A DNA stretch of 48,950 nucleotides from assembly GCF_003602095.1 (NCBI RefSeq), contig NZ_RAHH01000034.1:1-48950 (forward strand). The letters run 5' to 3'. The position numbers were made by a program, and so were the translations under genes. The notes under the pieces were generated by a model. That model had not been told where the DNA came from and made no database searches. It was given only the letters and a program-made list of their open reading frames with translations. Origin of the DNA: Rahnella woolbedingensis (GTDB taxonomy: Bacteria > Pseudomonadota > Gammaproteobacteria > Enterobacterales > Enterobacteriaceae). Below are positions 15,840 through 23,778 of the stretch, piece after piece. Numbering within the stretch: the stretch's first letter is position 1; each line of letters opens with the position of its first letter.

Positions 15840-18083
15840 TTATTTCGCCCGAAGTCTGTCGACTGTTTCAATACCGGCCTGCGTTAACTGGTAATCAACT
15901 TTAAGCTGATATCCCTGAATCCCATCTGCGCCTGCGCCATTAAATACCTCACTGGCCTGAGCGTTAGTATTTGGAAGAATTATATTGTGATTATCCGTTA
16001 CAGGTAATGCATAACCTCCCGGCGTTCCGGTTGCACTATTTCCTGAAAACTGCCACCGGTAATTGATGAGGGAAATTATCGGTGTCAGGTCAGTGTCTGA
16101 AACTGTCTCACGGTCACTGGCATCCCACTGACCATTATTATTAGTGTCATACGCCACTTTAAATTCATATTCGTGCCCTAATTGCAGGGTAGTTCCTTTG
16201 GTTGCCGTCAGATTCACCGTTGGATTTTCTTTGTCGACAATCGCTGTATAAATAACCTGCTGGGCTTGCGAAAAATCGATCATCACAGGATTGGTATTCA
16301 CGGAAGTTTTATCTTGCGGCGAGGCAACGACGGAATAAACTCCACTTTTCGTGCTTCCAACCACTGCTTTACCTTTATCGGGAACACTCACGTAATAAAG
16401 GCATTCTTCTTTGGTATCGCATTCACTCCGCGCTGAATATATTTGCACTTCATGAGAATGGTTTTTATCGTCCATCCGGTAAGCGTGGAATTTCATATTC
16501 AGATTTTCCGCCGCCAGCGGTGTAGTTTCACCGGCGAGCCCGGAGATTTTACTTCCGCTAGCTTCCAGATAAACGGCATTATTTCCTTTCGAAATAATAC
16601 GGATGGCTTTTTTCTGCTCGCCCGCGTCATTAATCACCAACTGATAGTTAACCGGCGCTTCGGTAACAAGAATATCTACAGCGTTCGATTGTTTGGTATG
16701 GCCTTTACTGTCTGCCAGCAACACAGAAAGTGTGTATTTATTGGCGTTCGGATCCGTTGAATCTTCCCAGGCCGGGAACGTCAGCGTCCAGTGGTTATTC
16801 TGCCCTGTACTGATATTCTTTTCTGGCGATAAAGCAGGCAAATTCAGCTTACTTTCCGGGTTAAAGCCTCCCGCAGGAACCCACTGCGCGCTCTTAATAT
16901 CCAGATGTGAGGTGATGGACGCATTTATCGTCCAGTGACATCCTTCGTAAGCCTGTGCCTGCGAGGGATCGTCAGCGATGATGCACTCTGGCGCGGTACC
17001 TGTTGGTTTGAGGTACAGGCCGATATCCAGATCTTTTTTCTCGCGATATTCGAGGACGATGTGATTGTTACGATCCACAAAGTCCATACGACTGCCCGCC
17101 AGCGTACGCATTTGCGCAACCGCCGATGTGTCCATCTGATCAGCAAGCGGGACTCCAATCCGATAATTTAGGGCAACATCAGTTGTGAATTCACTGTTAT
17201 CAGAATTCCCCTTTTTATAACCCATGCCCACCGTCACCATTGGCACAGGGGTGTAATCTACCCCCAGCGTGACAGCGGAAGGGTTCTTTTGAAGATTATC
17301 AGTGCCAAACAATGCAACCTGCTCACCGTAATACTTTTCGTAGACCAGCGAAGCCCCGAGTTGCGGATATGAAGGTAAATAAGCCTGAACGCGTGTGTCC
17401 CAGCCCCGTGCCGGACGCTCTTCATAATCTTCAATGTCAGGAGAGTCTTTCCAGGAAGACAAAGGCAGGTAATAGTTGCTGCTCAGTTTTAAATAGTTAG
17501 TCCAGGCTTCAGCACCGAAACCGGCGCGACGGTGATTACGGGTAATATCATAATCGTAAAAAGTGTTGAGCCCGATCAGCCAGTCTTTGTTGATGTTATG
17601 GCGAATACCCGCACCAAAATTAGCAATCGTCCTGCTATCAGTATTGTGAGCAGAGAACTGAGTAAAAAATAAGTTGCTGCTGCCGGTATACCATGGGATC
17701 AAATAATCCATGGATGAACCTTCCAGGCTCCCCTGGTCATCGACGCTAATCTGCGTGCTGATGTGGCCATAGGGCGAGAGTAATTTTTCTGCCTGATTCT
17801 GCAAGGCACTCGTTGCGATCCCCTTCCCATATTGAAAAAGCTGAGACTGCATGCCTTCTGGTGTCAGATTATTAAAATCCTGCTGGGCTTCACTGCTCAC
17901 CACCTGAGCGGTTTTCTGTAACAGAGGACTCTTCTCATCTTTTAGTCCCTGTTCATCATTCTTTACAGTACTGGTATTGCTCCCTAATTCAGGCAAATTT
18001 AATTTTTCAGCGGCATAAGCGTTTTTTGTTGTCATCTGCAAAAGCAATGACATTATTAATGAAATTAAAATTAATTGTTTCAT
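15840..18083 (-). CDS. SinH-like inverse autotransporter (intimin/invasin family)
   Basis: Outer-membrane adhesin, 747 residues. It starts with a signal peptide (LILISLIMSLLLQMTTKNAYA), followed by the inverse-autotransporter beta-barrel (about residues 95-350: LIPWYTGSSNLFFTQFSAHN, ANFGAGIRHN, WLIGLNTFYDYD, RAGFGAEAW, GVDYTPVPMVTVGMGYK). Ig-like domains then reach outward, and the tip has a calcium-binding-like DTNNNGQWDASDRE motif and a module shared with the next gene. It is short for the family, like SinH. No strong ribosome site is seen. It leads an operon of three or four genes; a Crp-fold regulator lies 450 bp upstream. Confidence 0.82.
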   Translation of the reverse strand: MKQLILISLIMSLLLQMTTKNAYAAEKLNLPELGSNTSTVKNDEQGLKDEKSPLLQKTAQVVSSEAQQDFNNLTPEGMQSQLFQYGKGIATSALQNQAEKLLSPYGHISTQISVDDQGSLEGSSMDYLIPWYTGSSNLFFTQFSAHNTDSRTIANFGAGIRHNINKDWLIGLNTFYDYDITRNHRRAGFGAEAWTNYLKLSSNYYLPLSSWKDSPDIEDYEERPARGWDTRVQAYLPSYPQLGASLVYEKYYGEQVALFGTDNLQKNPSAVTLGVDYTPVPMVTVGMGYKKGNSDNSEFTTDVALNYRIGVPLADQMDTSAVAQMRTLAGSRMDFVDRNNHIVLEYREKKDLDIGLYLKPTGTAPECIIADDPSQAQAYEGCHWTINASITSHLDIKSAQWVPAGGFNPESKLNLPALSPEKNISTGQNNHWTLTFPAWEDSTDPNANKYTLSVLLADSKGHTKQSNAVDILVTEAPVNYQLVINDAGEQKKAIRIISKGNNAVYLEASGSKISGLAGETTPLAAENLNMKFHAYRMDDKNHSHEVQIYSARSECDTKEECLYYVSVPDKGKAVVGSTKSGVYSVVASPQDKTSVNTNPVMIDFSQAQQVIYTAIVDKENPTVNLTATKGTTLQLGHEYEFKVAYDTNNNGQWDASDRETVSDTDLTPIISLINYRWQFSGNSATGTPGGYALPVTDNHNIILPNTNAQASEVFNGAGADGIQGYQLKVDYQLTQAGIETVDRLRAK

Positions 18084-18534
18084 TTGCGTTTGACCAATGA
18101 GCGTTCAAATACCGTAAGTAAGAAGCAAATTACATAGTCCTGATGATGACCGAGTCGCCTGGAATATTAAAAACCACTACATACGTTTAGTTAGCGCGAG
18201 GATTATTTTAAAAACACCTGACGAATAATTAGACACACCTTGTTTGATGTGGCAAAGAATAACGACGAACGCAGACTACTGCAACGTCCTCTTTTAGACA
18301 TGACGGGAGTAAATTAATCATTTACAAATTAATTTTTAGCAAACAAAACACAATAAATCAACACCTTAAATGGAGTAAAAGTTTCAATCATCATTATTTA
18401 ATGTCGGGGGAGTGAACAGGAGATGTCTGTCCATAAATAGACAAGGAACAATATTGAAAGGAGATATCAGGAGGAATAACGACGTCATTAGCCTCAGAGG
18501 CTGACACGGGTTCTAAGAATTGACGGGCTCTGCA
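18084..18534. other. Promoter region upstream of the adhesin operon
   Basis: 450 bp with no credible gene, AT-rich between 18180 and 18380. It should hold the promoter of the leftward adhesin operon. I see no clear palindrome or terminator for the regulator gene that ends at 18535, so read-through from it is possible. Confidence 0.35.
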
Positions 18535-19206
18535 TCAGAATGCTTTAGGTAACACGCGAAGAATGGAGATCAACTTACCGTTTTCGATTTTTATATATTC
18601 CCCCTGTCGTAATTCAGCCAGGATTTTCATCACGCCGCTTCTCGCCAGATTGCTGCGTGCCAGAATAAAAGCCGGAACATTAATATTCGCACGAATTTCA
18701 GCAGGCTCCCTTTCCAGCTCAAGTAAAAAGGCACGCACAATTTCATACGCTGATTTATTGATCAGCATATTGGTTCTGTAGGCGTGATAATCGTTGAAGT
18801 AGGTCTGACAGGTCAGCAATTCTTCGAGGAGCTGGTGTTCCATGATGATCTTCACCACAGCGGATAAAGACAGGCTTTCTAAAATACAGCCCGGATGGCA
18901 CACAAACTTGTACATGTTGTACCGGTAGGGGGAACCTTGCATACCAAAAATCGTCGGCGCAGAGGCCGTTGCAAACAGCAGTTGATCGGAATTGCGGTAT
19001 ACGTCCACAAGGCCTTCCAGAACGAGGATGACCTGCAATTCCCCCTGCGAATTGTGAAGTTTAAATTCGCTTTCGCTATCACGGAGCAGCAAAGGGGTAG
19101 ATTCATTCCTGAAATACTGAATCAATGTTTCAATGGATTTTAGTGGTTTCGCCATCGGAATATTTTCTGAATTTGGGACCCTGCAATTTTCAGCTTCATC
19201 ATTCAT
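18535..19206 (-). CDS. Crp-fold transcription regulator (IprA/YaiV-like)
   Basis: 223 residues. The N-terminal two thirds resemble the cyclic-nucleotide-binding beta-roll of Crp/Fnr-type proteins (LQVILVLEGLVDVYRNSD, APTIFGMQG). The C-terminal third is a likely winged helix (ILARSNLARSGVMKILAELRQGEYIKIENGKLISIL). It resembles IprA (YaiV), a family often found beside adhesin and stress genes. No Fnr-type cysteine cluster is visible. The start at ATG 19204-19206 has only a weak ribosome site; MAKPLKS at 19155 is an alternative. Its position suggests it controls the adhesin operon, which is inference. Confidence 0.65.
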   Translation of the reverse strand: MNDEAENCRVPNSENIPMAKPLKSIETLIQYFRNESTPLLLRDSESEFKLHNSQGELQVILVLEGLVDVYRNSDQLLFATASAPTIFGMQGSPYRYNMYKFVCHPGCILESLSLSAVVKIIMEHQLLEELLTCQTYFNDYHAYRTNMLINKSAYEIVRAFLLELEREPAEIRANINVPAFILARSNLARSGVMKILAELRQGEYIKIENGKLISILRVLPKAF

Positions 19207-19508
19207 ATCAGTGCTCTGCTCTGCCCTTCAGCTTTGGACGTTGAGTATAACTGAACGGCCGGAAGTCAGGGATTTAATCTTTCTCCTATTTCAAAATTAG
19301 CGATCCTGTAACGAAGTGAGAATATCTTCTTTTAAAATTACGTTAATTGTGGCGAAAGCTTTCTTAACAAAGAATTAGCAATTAAAGCTAAAGACACTCA
19401 CATAAAAAGGTGTTTATTAACCTTGTGCCGCTAAATTTGTCAGGCGAACTCTTTCCCATTAATTCACGGTACAACGAACAACCCGATTCAATCATGAGGA
19501 ACAACTCC

Positions 19509-19814
19509 ATGAAAGGCTTAGTAAATGATGTTTTATCCATTTTTTATCCGAAGTCTGTGAAACCTGTTCTGATCCGCAGTGGATTATCACATCGTGAAAT
19601 AGCCTCCCTGCAAGCCGTTGGGGTGACGACGGTTTCCTGGGCGACGTCCATGGAAGAACTCAACACTGCGATTGTGAAAAAAGCGTTAGATGCCGGTGCC
19701 GTTGGCTACCATATTACCAACGTGGAATCACACAAGCCGGGTAAGGAAGAACAACATGTCATGGCGGCCACCGCCACGTTTTATCATATCAATCATAAAG
19801 TGGCCTATGACTGA
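19509..19814 (+). CDS. DUF1471-like (YdgH/BhsA/McbA) small protein without signal peptide
   Basis: 101 residues from ATG 19509, with GAGGA eight bases upstream. The second half fits the DUF1471 pattern: GVTTVSWATSMEELNTAI, a lysine-rich helix with AGAVGYHITNVE, and a final strand MAATATFYH. Most members are small periplasmic stress proteins with a signal peptide, but this N-terminus (MKGLVNDVLSIFYPKSVKP) has none. Localisation is therefore unclear, and the assignment rests on the pattern. It is a single gene with a strong terminator. Confidence 0.5.
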   Translation: MKGLVNDVLSIFYPKSVKPVLIRSGLSHREIASLQAVGVTTVSWATSMEELNTAIVKKALDAGAVGYHITNVESHKPGKEEQHVMAATATFYHINHKVAYD

Positions 19815-19842
19815 TGTTTTCTGACAGTATTGATGGAATGCG

Positions 19843-19877
19843 AAAAGCCGCACACCTCTATGGTCTGCGGCTTTTTT
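19843..19877 (+). terminator. Terminator of the DUF1471-like gene
   Basis: AAAAGCCGCA (19843-19852) pairs with TGCGGCTTTT from 19865, ending in a run of T residues to 19877. It is a typical strong intrinsic terminator. Confidence 0.8.
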
Positions 19878-19974
19878 ATTGAATTCGCCTTTATTTATGC
19901 GCCAGCTGCCGACAACTCATCGTTGAACTCCCATAGTCTGTGCATACATCGGACGACTCATTCTCCCGATCCCC

Positions 19975-20017
19975 AATAAAAAACCCCACATTCACCTTTC
20001 GGTAGATATGGGGTTTT
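19975..20017 (-). terminator. Terminator of fabV
   Basis: On the minus strand AAAACCCCA (from 20017) pairs with TGGGGTTT, followed by a T-rich tail ending at 19975. It sits 27 bases past the fabV stop codon. Confidence 0.75.
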
Positions 20018-20043
20018 CAGCAATCGCTTAACGTAAAACCAAA

Positions 20044-21240
20044 TTACATCTGGATCAGATTTTTGATTTTCACGTCTGGATTGGTATCAGCAGCGTAATC
20101 CACGCCGTTCAGGCCGAAGCCAAACAGACGCATGAATTCACTTTTGTAACCGGCGAAATCCGTCAGTTCAGCGATATTATCGTTGGTGACTTCATCCCAC
20201 AGTTTACCGACTTCTTCCTGCACTTCTGGCGCGATCTCTTTCAGGTCAGCGCGCAGACGGCCTTCGTTATCCACCAGCGGCTCAGCGCCGTACAGGCTGT
20301 CTTTGTACAGACCGTAGACCTGCTCGATACAACCCTCATGAGTGCCTTTCTCTTTCATCACTTTGAACAGCAGTGACAAGTACAGTGGCATTACTGGAAT
20401 TGCAGAACTCGCCTGAGTCACCACGGCTTTCAGTACGGAAACACGTGCGTCACCGCCCTGAGTGGCCAGTGAGCTGCGGATATCCAGAACACGCTTGTCC
20501 AGATCCTTCTTCGCTTCACCGATTGAACCGTTCCAGTAGATGTCCTGCGTCACTTCTTCACCCAGGTAGGTGAAAGCAGTGGTTTTCGCGCCTTCAGCCA
20601 GCACACCGGCGGCTTTCAGGTCATCAATCCACATCTGCCAGTCTTCGCCACCCATCACTGCCACAGTACCGGCGATTTCTTCAGGAGAAGCCGGTTCCAG
20701 CGTAGTTTCATTGATGATTTCTTTATCGGTATTGATGCCACGGATTGTGACTTGCTTACCGATTGGTTTCAGGGTGGAGTTGAACACTTCACCGGTTTTC
20801 GGATGGGTACGGCGCGGTGCTGCCAGGCTGTATACCACCAGATCAACCTGACCCAAATCTTGTTTGATAAGCTCAATGGTCTTTTGCTTCACTTCATCAG
20901 AGAACGCGTCGCCGTTGATGCTTTTTGCGTACAGGCCTTTTGCTTCTGCAAATTCTTCGAATGCAGCGGAGTTATACCAGCCCGCAGTCGCGGTTTTGGA
21001 TTCATCGCCTGCACGTTCGAAGAAAATGCCCAGGGTTGCGGCGTCAGAACCAAAAGCAGCAGAGATGCGGGCAGCGAGGCCGTAACCGGTTGAAGCGCCG
21101 ATCACCAGAACTTTTTTCGGACCGCCGTCGATTTTGCCTTGTGCGGTAACGTAGTCGATTTGTTCTTTTACGTTCGCCTTGCAACCTTCCGGATGGGCAG
21201 TAACACAGATAAAGCCACGGATGCGTGGTTTGATAATCAT
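20044..21240 (-). CDS. fabV: Enoyl-[acyl-carrier-protein] reductase FabV
   Basis: NADH-dependent trans-2-enoyl-ACP/CoA reductase of fatty acid synthesis, 398 residues, the triclosan-resistant alternative to FabI. The start [20 protein letters not shown] and the nucleotide-binding segment [15 protein letters not shown] are diagnostic. The active-site Tyr-(8 residues)-Lys pattern appears as [10 protein letters not shown] near residue 235. The ATG at 21238-21240 has GAGG seven bases upstream. It is a single gene with its own terminator. Confidence 0.93.
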   Translation of the reverse strand: MIIKPRIRGFICVTAHPEGCKANVKEQIDYVTAQGKIDGGPKKVLVIGASTGYGLAARISAAFGSDAATLGIFFERAGDESKTATAGWYNSAAFEEFAEAKGLYAKSINGDAFSDEVKQKTIELIKQDLGQVDLVVYSLAAPRRTHPKTGEVFNSTLKPIGKQVTIRGINTDKEIINETTLEPASPEEIAGTVAVMGGEDWQMWIDDLKAAGVLAEGAKTTAFTYLGEEVTQDIYWNGSIGEAKKDLDKRVLDIRSSLATQGGDARVSVLKAVVTQASSAIPVMPLYLSLLFKVMKEKGTHEGCIEQVYGLYKDSLYGAEPLVDNEGRLRADLKEIAPEVQEEVGKLWDEVTNDNIAELTDFAGYKSEFMRLFGFGLNGVDYAADTNPDVKIKNLIQM

Positions 21241-21434
21241 ATAGACCTCATTGCAACTGTCTCAGTAATTAGGCCGATAGAATATAGGTTTGCGCCGTTT
21301 CAGGCAAAACCTGACGCTCTGTCGCCCGGTAAACAGACTTCTCTGATGACAAAACAGACTCTTTTTCAGCAGAAAGGATAAAAAATAGGCCGCTGCCCCG
21401 TGAAGTGTAATGCAGTTCCGGCGCAAGGGTTCAT

Positions 21435-22310
21435 TCAGGCTTCACGCATTCCAAAAGTATGACGACGGCAGACCGGACACTTATCTTCCCGTAATGACCA
21501 GGCGTGAAAATCGCGGTGACATATCCGGCATCGCACCTGTTCCACACCATAAACTGTCGGGGCAGTGCTTCCGGCTTCGTGCGCCACAATCGCCTTCTCA
21601 AAGCATACGGCCTCACAATTCCCGCAGCCGGTGCATTTTATCGGGTTCAGCATAAGTTCCGAATTTTCGAGCCGGATGGCCTTTTCGGGACAAACGCGGA
21701 CACAGGCGCCGCAAAGCGAGCAACGGTCTTTGTCGAGATCAGGACGATATTCGCTGATCTGAGTGAAAAGAGCGCGTCTGGCCCGGCCTCCCGCGGCCAC
21801 ACTGCCCGAAGCGCACCCTGCTTTTTTGAGCTGTAGCCACCGGCGGCGTGAACCGTTCAGCGCATCCGGGCAAGGTGGGAGAACACTCCAAAGCGGCTCG
21901 CACATCTCTTTTAAGCGGATGTTGAGGACCGCGATGGCCTGAAACCAGGCTGATGCGCTGTCCGGCTCCATTTCCACATAGCGGATACCATATTCGCTGT
22001 GCCACATCAGCAACTCTTCTGTGCAGGGCACAATGGCACTGAGCGGCATCACCAGCCGGTCACCGCGATAAGGCCTTTGTACCGTGGCAATGCCCTCCAC
22101 GGCACCGGTCGGGCAGTTGAAAAAACAATACCCGCAGCCAATACAGGCCTGCGGGTTAATCGCAATCATGCCGGTTGCGCTCAGCGTCACCGCCCCCGTA
22201 GGACAGGCATCCACACAGGCCGTGCAGCGGCTGTTTTTCACCGTATTACGTACACATGCCTGTCCGGCACCGGTAAAGCGCGGACAGGCATCAGGTGAAA
22301 ATACCTCCAT
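21435..22310 (-). CDS. Polyferredoxin-like 4Fe-4S protein of the dms operon
   Basis: 291 residues. One pair of ferredoxin motifs lies near the N-terminus (CTACVDACP, CIGCGYCFFNCP), and a second near residues 205-245 (CSLCGACVRVCP, CTGCGNCEAVCF). Together they could hold four 4Fe-4S clusters. A last block, CRICH...CPVC, resembles a zinc ribbon or rubredoxin-like knuckle. The middle (about residues 75-195) has few cysteines. There is no signal or membrane segment, so it is cytoplasmic. It overlaps the stop of dmsC by one base (TGATG). Likely roles are electron transfer to, or maturation of, the oxidoreductase; I do not know a named orthologue. Confidence 0.7.
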   Translation of the reverse strand: MEVFSPDACPRFTGAGQACVRNTVKNSRCTACVDACPTGAVTLSATGMIAINPQACIGCGYCFFNCPTGAVEGIATVQRPYRGDRLVMPLSAIVPCTEELLMWHSEYGIRYVEMEPDSASAWFQAIAVLNIRLKEMCEPLWSVLPPCPDALNGSRRRWLQLKKAGCASGSVAAGGRARRALFTQISEYRPDLDKDRCSLCGACVRVCPEKAIRLENSELMLNPIKCTGCGNCEAVCFEKAIVAHEAGSTAPTVYGVEQVRCRICHRDFHAWSLREDKCPVCRRHTFGMREA

Positions 22311-23155
22311 CAGTAGATACTGAAGAAGCTAAAACGCAGCAGGATTTCGGCAAGCAACACCAGAGCACCGCCAGTGAGCAATAATCGCCGCCCGATGCGA
22401 TGGGTTTGCAGGCTGCACGCCGTGATACCCGCACCGAGGGTCAGGATCACCCACGCGATAAGCCGCAACGTATCTGACTGCACAAAAGCAACCATTGGCT
22501 GATGTGGGAAGGTCATGACATAAGGGTTCACACCGTTCAGATACTCAATATATACCGGCTGTTCCAGCAGGCGTACCAGGGTGACAGCAATCAGTATGCC
22601 ACCGCTGATGACGGCCAGATTTCTGGCCAGTCGCCATGGCAGCCACGGGCAGCGCGAAATGCGCCACAACCCGGCAATTGCGCCCAGACTCAGCGCAGTA
22701 CCATAAAACATCACGTAAGTATTGATGTGCATCCAGGTCACAACCGAAGCATGAACATAAATCGCGCTCATGCAGAAGAGATCAACCAGACCTAAAAACG
22801 AAGCGAGCAGCAGAAGCGAAGTTACGATGCGTTTTGATACCAGCGCAATCAGCGTTGTCAGCCCCAGAATACCCAGATAGAGACTGGCGAAGACAATTTC
22901 CCTGCTAAGCCATGAGCTGCTGATATGGCTCAGCGCATAGAACGCATTCAGCGGATACCCCAGATGCGCAGTCGACACCATCAGTCCCAGCGCTCCGGCG
23001 ACAAAAGCCAGCAACATCGCCGGTGTGGCGACGCGCCATTTTTCCTGCATATTCAGACTGTCAGCTGCATACATCAGCGTAAACGTGGTGAAGAGTGTGC
23101 TGCCCACGGAAAGCTGGATCAGCAGCGTAAAGATGATCAGTGGCCATTCCTGCAT
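22310..23155 (-). CDS. dmsC: DMSO reductase-type membrane anchor subunit (DmsC family)
   Basis: Integral membrane subunit that takes electrons from menaquinol and anchors the A/B subunits. The 281-residue protein is almost entirely hydrophobic, with about eight membrane segments, and begins MQEWPLIIFTLLIQLSVG like DmsC proteins (E. coli DmsC is 287). The ATG at 23153-23155 has GGAG upstream in the two-base gap after dmsB. The substrate of the complex is not proven, so the symbol denotes the family. Confidence 0.82.
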   Translation of the reverse strand: MQEWPLIIFTLLIQLSVGSTLFTTFTLMYAADSLNMQEKWRVATPAMLLAFVAGALGLMVSTAHLGYPLNAFYALSHISSSWLSREIVFASLYLGILGLTTLIALVSKRIVTSLLLLASFLGLVDLFCMSAIYVHASVVTWMHINTYVMFYGTALSLGAIAGLWRISRCPWLPWRLARNLAVISGGILIAVTLVRLLEQPVYIEYLNGVNPYVMTFPHQPMVAFVQSDTLRLIAWVILTLGAGITACSLQTHRIGRRLLLTGGALVLLAEILLRFSFFSIY

Positions 23156-23157
23156 GA

Positions 23158-23778
23158 TTATTGACTCCCTTTTTCTGCACCCTGGTGCGGTTTGATGACC
23201 AGATTAGGGTGAGTCAGCGCAGAATCTGGCAGCCCCTGAACATCGCAAAGACTGCCGTACTTCGCCCGTAGTTCATCAACCGGACCAAACTTAATGGCTC
23301 CCAGAGGACAGGTCGCGACACAAACGGGCTGCTCCCCGACGGCTTGTAAATCAATACAGAAATCGCATTTCGACATCTGTCCGGTTTGTGCATTCAGCTG
23401 AGGCGCGCCGTAGGGGCATGACCACGCACAATATCCGCAGCCGACACATTTATCGGTGTTCACCCGCACGATGCCATCACCAGGACGTTTATGCATGGCC
23501 GTCGTCGGGCAGTTTTTGGTGCACACCGGATCTTTGCAGTGGTTACAGGAAATCGACAGCGTGTAGGCATACACGTTGTTAGCCATTCCTCCCTGCCCTG
23601 TGGGGATGAAACCGCCACCTTTGACTTCATAAATGCGGCGAAAACGTCTTCCCACTTCAAGATTGTTTTTATCTTTGCAGGCCACCTGACAGGCTTTACA
23701 GCCAGAGCAGCGGGAGGAATCGATAAAGAAGCCGAGCTGACGATCGCTGACCGGTGGATAATCAATAAACTGGCTCAT
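23158..23778 (-). CDS. dmsB: DMSO reductase-type iron-sulfur subunit (DmsB family)
   Basis: 206 residues with the four cysteine groups of DmsB: CSGCKACQVACKD, CNHCKDPVCTKNCP, CVGCGYCAWSCP and CDFCIDLQ...CVATCP. They hold four 4Fe-4S clusters that link the membrane anchor to the catalytic subunit. It begins MSQFIDYPPVSDRQLGFFIDSSRCSG. It overlaps dmsA by four bases (ATGA), so the two are translated together. Like other DmsB proteins it has no signal and would be exported with DmsA. Confidence 0.88.
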   Translation of the reverse strand: MSQFIDYPPVSDRQLGFFIDSSRCSGCKACQVACKDKNNLEVGRRFRRIYEVKGGGFIPTGQGGMANNVYAYTLSISCNHCKDPVCTKNCPTTAMHKRPGDGIVRVNTDKCVGCGYCAWSCPYGAPQLNAQTGQMSKCDFCIDLQAVGEQPVCVATCPLGAIKFGPVDELRAKYGSLCDVQGLPDSALTHPNLVIKPHQGAEKGSQ

